A stretch of 64,000 bases of DNA from an uncultured Planctomycetota bacterium (GTDB lineage: Bacteria; Planctomycetota; Phycisphaerae; SM23-33), in contig CAITIS010000001.1 in assembly GCA_903892515.1 (NCBI GenBank), forward strand, positions 139,552 through 203,551, in the 5' to 3' direction. Shown here one piece after another: positions 50,137 through 58,586 of the stretch. The notes under the pieces are model-generated. The model was given only the letters and a program-made list of their open reading frames with translations, did not search any database and had not been told where the DNA came from. Numbering within the stretch: position 1 is the first letter of the stretch; each line of letters opens with the position of its first letter. The position numbers and the translations under genes were made by a program.

Positions 50137-52599
50137 TTAAGGACTTCCCTCACTACCAGATCGGCCAGTTTGGGTGCTGTTCGGAGCGGTTGGCGCGGTA
50201 GCAGGACCGCTGGCCGGTCTAGTCGCCGGGCCGCTGGCGGCAGCGGATGTGGCCGAAGAGCCGACTTCCGGCACGGCCAGTATCGTCACCAACTCCGCCC
50301 GAACGTTCGGCTGAGTCGTGGCCTGGTAATGCCCTAATGCCTCTTCCATCCGCTCGACCGACAACCCCGATGGCCAACCGACGGTGTAGGCAAGTCGGCG
50401 AATCTCCTCCGGGCTCAGCCGGATGTACTTGACGCCCATGTTCCGCAACCCGTCGGCGACATCCTGTGGTGAGTGAGCCTTGGACAACAACGTCTCCAGC
50501 GGATGCGTGTTGTACACGGTGGCGTAGATGCTGCCGGGCGGGAGATAGAACGCCCGCGAATCGCCCAGGAGCATGACCTTGCCTTGGCCGTCCCACATCT
50601 GGGCGGCCAACCACGAGGCCGACGCGCCCGACGGCGGCGGACCCGCCACGCCTGGACCTGCAAACAAATCCTGCAACAGGAACAGTCGGGCGGACATCAG
50701 GTTGAGAATGACGGCCGCGACCAGCAGAAAGACCGCCGGGGCCGTGCCCCAACGCGAGCCCGATGCCACGTTCTGACGCAGGAAGCGAAGTTCCCGCACG
50801 CCCGCCAGCCGCACCAGCCCGACCGCGCACAGCAGGCATATCGTCGGCACGCCCACGGCCAGGAAACGCCCGGGCATGTCCCGCGTGAATAGTGCCCACA
50901 CGGCCAGCTGCAGCGCCAGGACGCCCAGCAGCGACCAAGCCCAGACACCCACCCCCGCCGGCCGCAGCAGCATCGACAGCAGCGTGCCCGCCAGCAGCAG
51001 CGTAACCACGGCCCCCAGCGCGGGCTGCCCCGCCTGCCAGAGGAAATACCCCAGCAGACGATCCACGCGCGAGGTCTGCTCGGCCGCTTGCCAATTCGGC
51101 GGCTGCGGCACCGGCGGACGATACTCAGCCGAGTGGGCGTTCTCCCACCGCTGGACCTGCTCGTCGGTCAGACCGTTGTGGCCAAAAACGTCCATGGCCA
51201 GCGGGAAGACCGGGTTGCCCGTCGAGGCCACGTTGCGGATCAGCCAGGGACTGAAGACCACCAGCGCGGTCGCCGCCACCGCCAGCCACTGGGCGATTCG
51301 CCGCCAATTCCGGCGGGCCATTTCGAGCAGGATGATATCGCCATCGAGTTGCGGCCCGCTCCGCACGGCCATTCCGCTGTGACGCAGCGACAGCACCAGC
51401 ATCACCGCCAGCACGGGCCCCGCCACCAGGCCGACGCTGAGATACTTAAAGCAACACGCCGCCCCCAGCAGCACGCCCAGCAGCAAGCCCGCCTTGAGCG
51501 CGGGCCGGGCCAGCCAGTATTTCAGCCACACCAGCGCCAAGGCCGCAAAGGCCACCTGCCCCATCTCCTCCATCGCCAGGTACGACAGGTACAGAATCCA
51601 CGGCGAGGACGCCAGCAGCGCCACGCCGAAGCGGGCAGTAAAATCGCTCTGGGCCGCGGCGGGCAGGGCATCGGGCGGATGGGATCCGGCAGCATCGTTC
51701 GAACCCGCGCCCACACCAGTGGCAGGCAGGCCGCGAAGTCCGAAGACCGCCAGCACCGCCACTGCCGCCAGCAGGCCGTTCATCATCTGGCAGAGATACA
51801 CCGCCTGATACGCCGAGCCGCGCAGGCACATGGCCAGCAGGAAGAGCATCTCCGAGGACAGCGGGTAGTGGCTGTAGATGTTGTGGTCCAGCGTGCTGAC
51901 CCGCCCGGCCTGGAAGTACTCGCGCGGAAGCTGGAGGTGATATTCGAGGATGTCATACGAATCGGCCGTCGCCCGCCCCAGGTAGCCCGGCGGCAAGGTC
52001 GCCCCGGCCAACAGGATTCCCGCCGCAGCCGCTACCAGCCACCACACCAGCGCCCCGCCGCCGACCCGCGCGGGCAAGACTTGGCCTTTGATGGCCCCGC
52101 GCCATTGCCCGACGGCCAGCGCCCCGCCAACGGCCACCACGGTCCACCAGACATATTGATTCAGGCTGCCGGGAATGAAGCTGCCGACCAGGAGCATGAG
52201 CGTGGCGTAGAACCACAACCCCACGCCCGCCGAGGTCGCCAACCACAGCGGCCTCGGCACGTCCGGCAGGCGCAAGGGCCGCAGCAGCAGCGCCCCGTAC
52301 CCAGCGGCGGAAACGAAGACCACCGCCGCCGCCAAGCCGTCAGAAACGATCACCGCTACCGCGCTGACCAGTGAGTCCTTCGACCCCAGCGTCGAGAACA
52401 GCATGGCTCCGGCAAAGCCCACCGACAGCAGCAGGAACACCCACAGCGGCATCTCGCCCGCCTGCGGAGTTGGCGGCGCTGGTTGCGCTTTCGCGGGAAA
52501 GGCGGGCAGGGTAGTCTTGGGCTGCTCAGGTAGGTCTGAGTGTTGCTCAGGTGAGTTCGTAGGCTGATCGGGCGATGAAGAGGGTCCGTTCGTAGTCAT
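50137..52599 (-). CDS. Multi-pass membrane glycosyltransferase-like protein
   Basis: The 820-residue protein has a Pro/Gln-rich cytoplasmic N-terminus (1-50), then about 12-14 membrane spans to about residue 650, and an extracytoplasmic domain of about 150 residues (KVMLLGDSRAFYLPPGSIYATVYNTHPLETLL, LRNMGVKYIRLSPEEIRRL). An Asp/His-containing first loop (ATADSYDILEYHLQLPREYFQAGRVSTLDHNIYSHYPLSSEMLF) resembles the loop with catalytic acidic residues in GT39/PMT- and ArnT-like GT-C glycosyltransferases. It probably transfers a sugar from a polyprenyl-phosphate donor. The tail has PATRPASGPATAPT repeats. It follows hisB on the same strand, about 100 bases away. Confidence 0.78.
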   Translation of the reverse strand: MTTNGPSSSPDQPTNSPEQHSDLPEQPKTTLPAFPAKAQPAPPTPQAGEMPLWVFLLLSVGFAGAMLFSTLGSKDSLVSAVAVIVSDGLAAAVVFVSAAGYGALLLRPLRLPDVPRPLWLATSAGVGLWFYATLMLLVGSFIPGSLNQYVWWTVVAVGGALAVGQWRGAIKGQVLPARVGGGALVWWLVAAAAGILLAGATLPPGYLGRATADSYDILEYHLQLPREYFQAGRVSTLDHNIYSHYPLSSEMLFLLAMCLRGSAYQAVYLCQMMNGLLAAVAVLAVFGLRGLPATGVGAGSNDAAGSHPPDALPAAAQSDFTARFGVALLASSPWILYLSYLAMEEMGQVAFAALALVWLKYWLARPALKAGLLLGVLLGAACCFKYLSVGLVAGPVLAVMLVLSLRHSGMAVRSGPQLDGDIILLEMARRNWRRIAQWLAVAATALVVFSPWLIRNVASTGNPVFPLAMDVFGHNGLTDEQVQRWENAHSAEYRPPVPQPPNWQAAEQTSRVDRLLGYFLWQAGQPALGAVVTLLLAGTLLSMLLRPAGVGVWAWSLLGVLALQLAVWALFTRDMPGRFLAVGVPTICLLCAVGLVRLAGVRELRFLRQNVASGSRWGTAPAVFLLVAAVILNLMSARLFLLQDLFAGPGVAGPPPSGASASWLAAQMWDGQGKVMLLGDSRAFYLPPGSIYATVYNTHPLETLLSKAHSPQDVADGLRNMGVKYIRLSPEEIRRLAYTVGWPSGLSVERMEEALGHYQATTQPNVRAELVTILAVPEVGSSATSAAASGPATRPASGPATAPTAPNSTQTGRSGSEGSP

Positions 52600-52666
52600 A
52601 GGAAAGCATATTCGCCGGATGGCGGTTCAGAGGCAAGGGGCTGCAAAGCCGCTAGCGGCTTCGCGC

Positions 52667-52694
52667 TATGACCTACGACCTGTGACCTACGACC
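52667..52694. repeat. Heptamer array, TACGACC type (downstream of hisB)
   Basis: Four 7-bp units (TATGACC, TACGACC, TGTGACC, TACGACC) end 7 bases before the hisB stop codon complement. It is the same heptamer family as the arrays at 54855 and 55395, in the same orientation as 55395. Confidence 0.88.
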
Positions 52695-52701
52695 TCTCCC
52701 C

Positions 52702-53292
52702 CTACAGCGATCCCTTCGTCGAGGGCACTTCGCCGGCTCGGGCGCGGTCGATGGTCTTGGCGGCGCGGAGGGCCTTGGCGAAGCTCTTGAAAATGGCCTC
52801 GGCGATGTGGTGGTCATTGCTGCCGTAGGGCACGTTCACGTGCAGGTTCATGCCCGCCACGCTGGCCATGCGGCGCAGGAATTCCTCGACGAGTTGCACG
52901 TCGAAGGCGCCGATCTTCTGGCCGGCGAACTTGACGTTGTACACCACGGCCGCTCGACCGCCCAGGTCCAGCGCCACGTTGGCCAATGCCTCTTCCATGG
53001 GCAGCGAGGAAAAGCCGTATCGGCGGATGCCGGCCTTATCGCCCAGGGCCTGCGCGATGGCCTGGCCCAGGCAGATGCCCACGTCCTCGACGGTGTGATG
53101 GTCGTCGACGTGCAGGTCGCCCTTGGCGGTGACGGTGATGTCCATCAGGCTGTGCTTGCCGAGGTGGTCGAGCATGTGGTCCAAGAACCCCACGCCCGTG
53201 TCGGCCTGCACCTTTCCGCTGCCGTCTAAGTCGATGGAAAGGGCGATGTCGGTTTCTTTGGTCCTGCGCGTTATTTGGGCGGTGCGGGGCAT
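52702..53292 (-). CDS. hisB: Imidazoleglycerol-phosphate dehydratase
   Basis: The 196-residue enzyme performs the sixth step of histidine synthesis, making imidazole-acetol phosphate, with two manganese ions. Family motifs: GVGFLDHMLDHLGKHSLMDI, GDLHVDDHHTVEDVGICLGQA, GIRRYGFSSLPMEEALA and GMNLHVNVPYGSNDHHIAEAIFKSFAKALR. It is the monofunctional form, without the HisB phosphatase domain of enterobacteria. It is the third his gene of an interrupted hisD-hisC-hisB group. A heptamer array lies immediately upstream of the start. Confidence 0.97.
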   Translation of the reverse strand: MPRTAQITRRTKETDIALSIDLDGSGKVQADTGVGFLDHMLDHLGKHSLMDITVTAKGDLHVDDHHTVEDVGICLGQAIAQALGDKAGIRRYGFSSLPMEEALANVALDLGGRAAVVYNVKFAGQKIGAFDVQLVEEFLRRMASVAGMNLHVNVPYGSNDHHIAEAIFKSFAKALRAAKTIDRARAGEVPSTKGSL

Positions 53293-53303
53293 GCCGGCTC
53301 CTA

Positions 53304-53345
53304 GTTGTTAGTTCCTAGTTGTTAGTTCCTAGTTCCTAGTTGTTA
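53304..53345. repeat. Heptamer array, GTTCCTA/GTTGTTA type (left of first four-helix-bundle gene)
   Basis: Six consecutive 7-bp units alternate between GTTGTTA and GTTCCTA. The array starts 11 bases upstream of the hisB start and ends 14 bases before the stop of the four-helix-bundle gene. Its inverted partner is at 53788-53815. Confidence 0.93.
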
Positions 53346-53359
53346 GTGGCGAGCAGGAG

Positions 53360-53734
53360 CTAGGCTTGAGCGTTCTTCAATCCTAGCAGCAGGCCGCGAA
53401 CGATCCTCTGAACTTCATCGGCCAGTTGTACGGCTTTGCTCGCCTGTTTGTCAGTCAGGTACGTCAATCGCACAGCCACGAGTAGCTGGGTCTCCACTTC
53501 ATTGGCCGAGCCTCTGGCCATGTCCAGGAAGTGGACGAAGTCCGCCTTGGTTCGCCGGCCATGCCCTTCAGCAATGTTGCTGGGGACGCTGACGGCGGCC
53601 CTTCTTGCTTGCGAGGTAAGGCCGAATCGTTCATCGGGCGGCAATAGGCGGCTGACCTCGTACACCTCTTGCACTAGATCCATGCCCCGCTGCCAAGCCA
53701 CCAAGTCCTTGAACCCACGAATCTTCGCATCCAT
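53360..53734 (-). CDS. Four-helix-bundle protein (23S rRNA intervening-sequence type), copy A
   Basis: The 124-residue protein of the four-helix-bundle family includes the proteins encoded in 23S rRNA intervening sequences and is structurally related to the Avd accessory protein of diversity-generating retroelements. Core: GFKDLVAWQRGMDLVQEVYEVSRLLPPDERFGLTSQARRAAVSVPSNIAEGHGRRTKADFVHFLDMARGSANEVETQL. ATG 53734 is preferred over GTG 53743 because it aligns with copy B (MAEINGFEDL) and GGGGTGA precedes it. Function is unknown; a nucleic-acid-binding role is suspected. It sits between hisC and hisB and is enclosed by inverted heptamer arrays. Confidence 0.88.
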   Translation of the reverse strand: MDAKIRGFKDLVAWQRGMDLVQEVYEVSRLLPPDERFGLTSQARRAAVSVPSNIAEGHGRRTKADFVHFLDMARGSANEVETQLLVAVRLTYLTDKQASKAVQLADEVQRIVRGLLLGLKNAQA

Positions 53735-53787
53735 GAATTTCACCCCATCATGTTTTTTCCTAACGTTCCCGCCACGGACTCCGAGAC

Positions 53788-53815
53788 TAGGAACTAGGAA
53801 CTAACAACTAAGAAC
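53788..53815. repeat. Heptamer array, TAGGAAC/TAACAAC type (right of first four-helix-bundle gene)
   Basis: Four 7-bp units (TAGGAAC, TAGGAAC, TAACAAC, TAAGAAC) are the complement type of the array at 53304-53345. The last unit contains the stop codon and final Ser codon of hisC (53808-53813). Confidence 0.92.
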
Positions 53816-54881
53816 TCGCCCTAGCCCCAAGCGCCGCCAGCAACGCCGCCACCTGCTCGGCCGTTCCTACCGTAATCCGCAGCTTGTCTTCGAGACGCGG
53901 CTCTTTGAAGTATCGAACCAAGATGCCCTGGCTCTTCAGGGCCAGGTACACCTTTTGGGCCGCGCCGCCGGGCACCTGGGCCAGGACGAAGTTCGACTCC
54001 GACGGCCAGACGCGGTAGTCCAAGGCCCGCAGGCCCTCCGTGAGCTGCCGCCGGGCGGCCTTAACTTTCTCGACGGTCTGGCGCAGATACGCCTGATCCG
54101 CAATAGCGGCCGCTGCCACGGCGCAGGCTATGGAGCTGACGTTATAGTGGTCCTTGACCTTCACCAGCGTCGGCACGAGCGCCGGCTGCATGACACCAAA
54201 GCCCACGCGCAGGCCCGCCAGGCTGTAGCCCTTGGAAAGCGTCCGCAGCACGATCACGTTCTTGTGCCGCTTCACCAAATCCAGCGCGCTGGCCTGGGCG
54301 AAGTCCACGTATGCCTCATCGACGATCAGCAGCCCCGCCAGCCGGCTGGCCAGGTCGTCCAGCACCGCTACCGGCGTGCACGTGCCCGAGGGGCTGTTGG
54401 GATTGGCCACGAACGTCACCGGCGCATTGGCCTTGGCCAGGGCATCGACCGGCAGCGTGTACTCGTCGTCGAAGGGAATCTCGGTGAACGGCGCGTCCTG
54501 GACGTTGGCCAGCGTGCGGAAGTACACGTACGTCGGCATGGCGTAGGCGACGCCCCGGCCCTTCTCGCAGCAGGCCTTGAAGATCATCGTCAGCAAGTCG
54601 TCGCTGCCATTGCCCGCCAGCACCCAACTCGGGTCAACGCCCAGCACCTTGCCAACTGCCTGACGCACCGGCGTGGCCATCGGGTCGCTATACATGCGCA
54701 GCGCCTCGCCGTCGAAGTGCCGCAGCACCTCCATGGCCGCCGGCGAGGGCGGATACGGATTCTCGTTGGTGTTCAGTTTGATGACCTTCTGACCCGGCGC
54801 GGGCTGCTCGCCGGGAATGTAGCCGGTCATTTCGTCGATGTTCTTGCGAAAAAAGGTCGTAGGTCGTAGGTCGTAGGTCAT
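53808..54881 (-). CDS. hisC: Histidinol-phosphate aminotransferase
   Basis: The 357-residue PLP enzyme (fold type I) converts imidazole-acetol phosphate to histidinol phosphate. Features: IKLNTNENPYPPSPA, VLAGNGSDDLLTMIFKAC, VTFVANPNSPSGTCTP, LLIVDEAYVDFA and VLRTLSKGYSLAGLRVGFG with the Schiff-base Lys in SKGYSLAG. Family-conserved sequence begins at FRKNIDEMTGYIPGEQP, and the only start codon before it is the ATG at 54881 inside a heptamer array. The first nine residues (MTYDLRPTT) are thus repeat-encoded, as are the last residues at the other end. Confidence 0.96.
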   Translation of the reverse strand: MTYDLRPTTFFRKNIDEMTGYIPGEQPAPGQKVIKLNTNENPYPPSPAAMEVLRHFDGEALRMYSDPMATPVRQAVGKVLGVDPSWVLAGNGSDDLLTMIFKACCEKGRGVAYAMPTYVYFRTLANVQDAPFTEIPFDDEYTLPVDALAKANAPVTFVANPNSPSGTCTPVAVLDDLASRLAGLLIVDEAYVDFAQASALDLVKRHKNVIVLRTLSKGYSLAGLRVGFGVMQPALVPTLVKVKDHYNVSSIACAVAAAAIADQAYLRQTVEKVKAARRQLTEGLRALDYRVWPSESNFVLAQVPGGAAQKVYLALKSQGILVRYFKEPRLEDKLRITVGTAEQVAALLAALGARASS

Positions 54882-54882
54882 A
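54855..54882. repeat. Heptamer array, GGTCGTA type (left of second four-helix-bundle gene)
   Basis: There are four 7-bp units: GGTCGTA three times and GGTCATA once. The last unit carries (on the minus strand) the ATG of hisC. The inverted partner is at 55395-55422. Confidence 0.93.
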
Positions 54883-54954
54883 GGGCGCTCTCTGTATCTC
54901 TATGGACGATCCCATAATACGGGCCAGCGAACGCAGCAATCAGCCGCCGGCTCG

Positions 54955-55341
54955 TCATTCTCTTACTTGTGACTTCGGGCTGAGTTCGAGACTCCGAACC
55001 AGCCCCTTCAGAATTCGTTGCACTTCCTTCACTTGCTCCAACGGTTCGTGTATCTGGTCCTGGCTCGCCAAGCCTAAGCGTTGGCACAAGACCAACTGCG
55101 TCTGGATCTCGTTGGCCGATCCTCTGGCCACATCCAGAAACCGAACGTAATCAGCCCTTGTTCTCCGTCCATACCCTTCGGCCACGTTTGAAGGGACGCT
55201 AACCGCGGCACGACGAAGTTGCGAGGTCAACCCGTACCGCTCTTCGGCCGGAAACCGGGCCGTCAATCGGTAGACGCTTTCCACCAAGCCCATTCCCTTC
55301 TGCCAGCCGATCAAGTCCTCAAACCCGTTTATCTCTGCCAT
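54955..55341 (-). CDS. Four-helix-bundle protein (23S rRNA intervening-sequence type), copy B
   Basis: The 128-residue paralogue of copy A shares the core GFEDLIGWQKGMGLVESVYRLTARFPAEERYGLTSQLRRAAVSVPSNVAEGYGRRTRADYVRFLDVARGSANEIQTQL, and differs mainly in the last 35 residues. ATG 55341 has GGGGA upstream; an in-frame ATG at 55359 is possible. It lies between hisD and hisC, in the same orientation, and is enclosed by inverted arrays of a different heptamer from that of copy A. The two copies with different heptamers point to separate insertions or to co-evolution of each gene with its repeat. Confidence 0.88.
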   Translation of the reverse strand: MAEINGFEDLIGWQKGMGLVESVYRLTARFPAEERYGLTSQLRRAAVSVPSNVAEGYGRRTRADYVRFLDVARGSANEIQTQLVLCQRLGLASQDQIHEPLEQVKEVQRILKGLVRSLELSPKSQVRE

Positions 55342-55394
55342 GTAATCCCCGTGTTCCATGCCCTGTTCTACCGACCTGCGGACTTTTGCCTTCC

Positions 55395-55422
55395 TATGAC
55401 CTACGACCTATGACCTACGACC
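55395..55422. repeat. Heptamer array, TACGACC type (right of second four-helix-bundle gene)
   Basis: Four 7-bp units alternate TATGACC and TACGACC, the complement type of 54855-54882. The hisD stop codon (55415-55417 on the minus strand) lies inside it. Confidence 0.93.
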
Positions 55423-56734
55423 TTCTTTTTTCAATGGCATTTGCGTGTCCAGTCAGCCCTTCCCGCCGGGCGAATTCCGCCACGTCGGGAGCGTCGGCTA
55501 GCAGGCTGGCGTGGTCGTAGCGCAGGACGCTGGAGGCTTTCATAAAGTCGTTGACGCTCAGGGGCGAGAAGAACCTGGCCGTGCCGCCGGTGGGCAGCAC
55601 GTGCGAAGGGCCGGCGTAGTAATCGCCCAGCGGCACGGGCGTCTGGCCGCCCAGGAAGATCGCCCCGGCGTTGCGAATCTTCGCCAGCATGGCTTCGTCG
55701 TTGGCGGTCTGAATCTGCAGGTGCTCGGTGGCGAATTCATTGGCCACGTCGCAGGCAATGGCCAGATCGGGCACCACGACGATGGCAGAGTATCGCTCCA
55801 ACGCAGCCCCGATGGCAGCGGCGCGCTCGAGTTGCGGCAGCTGAGTTTGAATCTCTCCCACGACGGCCTCTGCCAGCTCGCGAGAATCCGTCACCAGGAT
55901 GGCTGAACCGGGGTCGTGCTCAGCCTGGGCCAGCATGTCGGCCGCTACCCAGTCGGCCCGGGCGGTGCGGTCGGCGATTATCAGCACCTCACTGGGCCCG
56001 GCGATGCTGTCGATGCCCACCTTACCCAGCACTTGCCGCTTGGCCTGGGCGACGAAGGCGTTGCCCGGCCCGACGATTTTTTCTACCGGCTTGATGCTCT
56101 TTGTGCCGTACGCCAAGGCCGCCACGGCAATGGCTCCGCCGATGCGATACACCTCGGTGACGCCCAGTTCGGCCGCGATCGCCAACATCATCGGGTTGAT
56201 GCTGCCCTTGAAACTGGGCGGGCTGGCCAGGGCGATCTCCTTCACGCCGGCCGTCAACGCCGGCACGATCGTCATGATCATGCTGGAGGGGTAGAACGCC
56301 TTGCCGCCCGGCACGTACACGCCCACGCGATTGATGGGCGTGTAGCGCACGCCCAGCTCGCGTCCGCCGCGGCGCAGCATGGTCGGGGCCTGCACCTTGA
56401 TGTGCTGCTGGTAGGCCTTCACGTTGGCGATGGCGGCGCGGATGACGCGCAAGTACGCCGCGTCGGCCTGCTCGTGGGCCGTGCGGATCTCCTCGGCGCT
56501 GACGCGCAGATGCGCGGCGTCGAGTTGGACCTTGTCGATGCGCTCGGTCAGTTCGATGACGGCCTCATCGCCGTGGCTGCGCACCTGGGCGAGAATGTCC
56601 CGAACGATGCTCTCGACCTGGCCGGCCCCCTCACTCGTCAGCTCGCCGCCGCGCAGGCGGTTGAGCAGATCAACAACGGCTGGGTCAGCCAGCGGCGTTT
56701 GGCTCTGGATCACGCGGAGATTCATAGCCGCCAT
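55415..56734 (-). CDS. hisD: Histidinol dehydrogenase
   Basis: The 439-residue zinc enzyme oxidises histidinol to histidine in two NAD-dependent steps. Motifs: VGVYVPGGKAFYPSSMIMTIVPALTAGV, VTEVYRIGGAIAVAALAYGTKSIKPVEKIVGPGNAFVAQAKR, IDSIAGPSEVLIIAD, DMLAQAEHDPGSAILVT (catalytic Glu-His) and GPSHVLPTGGTARFFSPLSVNDFMK. ATG 56734 (or 56725) fits the family N-terminus; the long upstream frame runs through repeats. The final residues (EKRRS) and stop are read from the heptamer array. It is first in the hisD-hisC-hisB group. Confidence 0.96.
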   Translation of the reverse strand: MAAMNLRVIQSQTPLADPAVVDLLNRLRGGELTSEGAGQVESIVRDILAQVRSHGDEAVIELTERIDKVQLDAAHLRVSAEEIRTAHEQADAAYLRVIRAAIANVKAYQQHIKVQAPTMLRRGGRELGVRYTPINRVGVYVPGGKAFYPSSMIMTIVPALTAGVKEIALASPPSFKGSINPMMLAIAAELGVTEVYRIGGAIAVAALAYGTKSIKPVEKIVGPGNAFVAQAKRQVLGKVGIDSIAGPSEVLIIADRTARADWVAADMLAQAEHDPGSAILVTDSRELAEAVVGEIQTQLPQLERAAAIGAALERYSAIVVVPDLAIACDVANEFATEHLQIQTANDEAMLAKIRNAGAIFLGGQTPVPLGDYYAGPSHVLPTGGTARFFSPLSVNDFMKASSVLRYDHASLLADAPDVAEFARREGLTGHANAIEKRRS

Positions 56735-56785
56735 GGTACAAAAACCCCACCGGGCCGAACAGGGGCTAACCGCTAACGGCATGAA

Positions 56786-56952
56786 CCACAGAGGGCACGG
56801 AGGACACGGAGAAAGACGTGAAGTCAGGGTACAGGGCATAGGGCGTAGGGCGTAGGGAAACGACAACCGCCCGGTGCCGTGGTTTGCGCAGCGAAGCGAA
56901 GCAACCACGTTCACGCCGCCGAGTGAAAAACACACAGCCGAGGGCGGCTGTG
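56786..56952. repeat. 9-mer array, heptamer array and two hairpins
   Basis: In order: three 9-bp units of the (N)CACGGAG(G/A) type (56786-56812); five 7-bp units (CAGGGTA, CAGGGCA, TAGGGCG twice, TAGGGAA; 56825-56859); a GGTGCCGTGGTTTGCG...GCAACCAC hairpin (56873-56911); and CACAGCCG-AGGG-CGGCTGTG (56933-56952). The heptamer part is matched in inverted form at 58587-58607, across the TPR gene. Confidence 0.85.
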
Positions 56953-56990
56953 CCACGAAAACATGGAACAACCGCACAGGCAGAACTGTC

Positions 56991-58535
56991 CTACTGCTTG
57001 GGCTTCTCCAGTATCGCCAGGATGGCCGGATCGAGCCTTCCGTTGAGTGCCCGACATGCCCGAACGTCCGCCCACGCCTTGTCGACATCGCCGAGGTTCG
57101 CGTAGGCCTCGGCACGATTGTTGAACCCATCTGAGTCTTTCGGGTCAAGCTTGATGGCAAGACTCGCATCCGCCACGGCCTCATTGTACCGGCCAAGTTT
57201 GGTCAGAACGTCGCCGCGAATGATATATACCCAGGCATCGTCCGCCTTCAACTCGATAGCCCGTGTGCAATCCTCCAACGCTCTGGGAAGGTCACCCTTC
57301 ATCGCATAGGCCTGCGCCCTGCTCCCGAATATGTACGGGTAGGATCCATCCTGTTCAGCCGCTTTGCTGAGATCACTGATCGCCTGTTCGTGGCTCCCGC
57401 ACTGACCAAAGTAGAATGCCCTCCACACGAGAGCATCGACGTGCTTCGGATCCAGTTCGATCGCCGTGGATAGGCTGCGAATCGCTCCTTGCAGGTCTCC
57501 CTTTGCACCCAGCACCCGCCCGTAGGTGTAGCATGCGAAGGCGTCTTGCGGACTCACTCGTATGGCCGTTGACGCATCCGCGGCCGCCTCGTCCAACTTT
57601 CCCAACTCTAACCAGCAGGATGCGCGTACGGCGTAAACATCGTCGCTCTTACAGCCAAGCTCAATGGCCTTGGAGAAGTCTACTACGGCACGATCAGCCT
57701 CGTTGCGCTCTTTGCGCATCAACCCACGGTTGTACCAGCCGAGAGGCTCGTTAGGATTGAGGCTCAAAGCTGCCTCGTAGTCTGCCATCGCCTCGTCCCG
57801 CCGTCCGCACCTGGAGAATGAATTGCCTCTGTTGATGTAGTCACTTTCGGTCGGCGATTTCGCGATTGCCTGCGACCAGTCGGCCAAGGCCTCACATTCC
57901 TGACCCTTCAACACATACAGGCGCGCTCTATAGCGGTAGTACTCTGACTCCGTTGGCGTCAGTTCAATCGCTTTGGTGTAATCCGCGATGGCCTGATCCC
58001 TCAAGCCCGATTCCTGATAGGCAAACCCCCGCCAAGCCCATACCCATGTATCGTTCGATCCCAATTCCAAGGCCTTCGACAAATCCTTGATGGTTTCGTC
58101 GTACTTCCCGAGCTTTAGGAATGCCGCCCCACGCTGTGCAAACGATTGGCTCGAATCCTTCTTGTCTGGGTTCAACTCAATCGCTCTGGAAATATCTTCA
58201 ATGGCCGCTTCGTACTGCTCGGCTCGATAGAGAGCATATCCCCTGCCCATGAAGGCCCAGTGCGATCTCGGCCGCAGCTCGATGGCTCGCGCGTATGTGC
58301 TAATGGCTAACGCATGGTCGCCAGCCCCGCAGGCGTCCCGGGCTCGTTGATACAAGCGGCGATAACAGCCCCACACGACGACCGCTCGTAAGTATGCAAC
58401 TTCGCTAGCGATGAGGATGCATATGAACACGTATCGGTCGGCCCGCACACCGCCCAAGGCGTGCAGCAGAAAGCATCCGCCCCCCAAGAGAGCCAGGAAG
58501 ATCACGAAGTATCTTGTCTGAGCAAGAAGACGCAT
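56991..58535 (-). CDS. Membrane-anchored TPR protein
   Basis: The 514-residue protein has two N-terminal membrane spans (about 9-27 and 35-55), then about 12 tetratricopeptide repeats to the end, for example GDHALAISTYARAIELRPRSHWAFMGRGYALYRAEQYEAAIEDISRAIELNP. The spacing of about 34 residues is regular. No enzymatic domain is visible. TPR arrays of this form act as protein-binding scaffolds; the cytoplasmic or periplasmic side is not determined. Codon use looks somewhat less G+C-biased than in neighbouring genes. It is flanked by inverted TAGGGCG/CGCCCTA heptamers, which suggests acquisition as a cassette between hisD and the GT2 gene. Confidence 0.85.
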   Translation of the reverse strand: MRLLAQTRYFVIFLALLGGGCFLLHALGGVRADRYVFICILIASEVAYLRAVVVWGCYRRLYQRARDACGAGDHALAISTYARAIELRPRSHWAFMGRGYALYRAEQYEAAIEDISRAIELNPDKKDSSQSFAQRGAAFLKLGKYDETIKDLSKALELGSNDTWVWAWRGFAYQESGLRDQAIADYTKAIELTPTESEYYRYRARLYVLKGQECEALADWSQAIAKSPTESDYINRGNSFSRCGRRDEAMADYEAALSLNPNEPLGWYNRGLMRKERNEADRAVVDFSKAIELGCKSDDVYAVRASCWLELGKLDEAAADASTAIRVSPQDAFACYTYGRVLGAKGDLQGAIRSLSTAIELDPKHVDALVWRAFYFGQCGSHEQAISDLSKAAEQDGSYPYIFGSRAQAYAMKGDLPRALEDCTRAIELKADDAWVYIIRGDVLTKLGRYNEAVADASLAIKLDPKDSDGFNNRAEAYANLGDVDKAWADVRACRALNGRLDPAILAILEKPKQ

Positions 58536-58586
58536 TCACACCTCACCGACAAGACTGCCCGCTCTGCACCCGCGCCCCTTCCGTCG

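Noticed and set aside
53360-55341. Diversity-generating retroelement (because of Avd-like four-helix bundles)
   Set aside because: No reverse transcriptase, template repeat or variable-repeat target is visible in the window.
55415-57196. Longer hisD start giving 593 residues
   Set aside because: The extra 150 residues are translated from repeats and 9-mer/heptamer arrays. The family N-terminus begins at MNLRVIQ.
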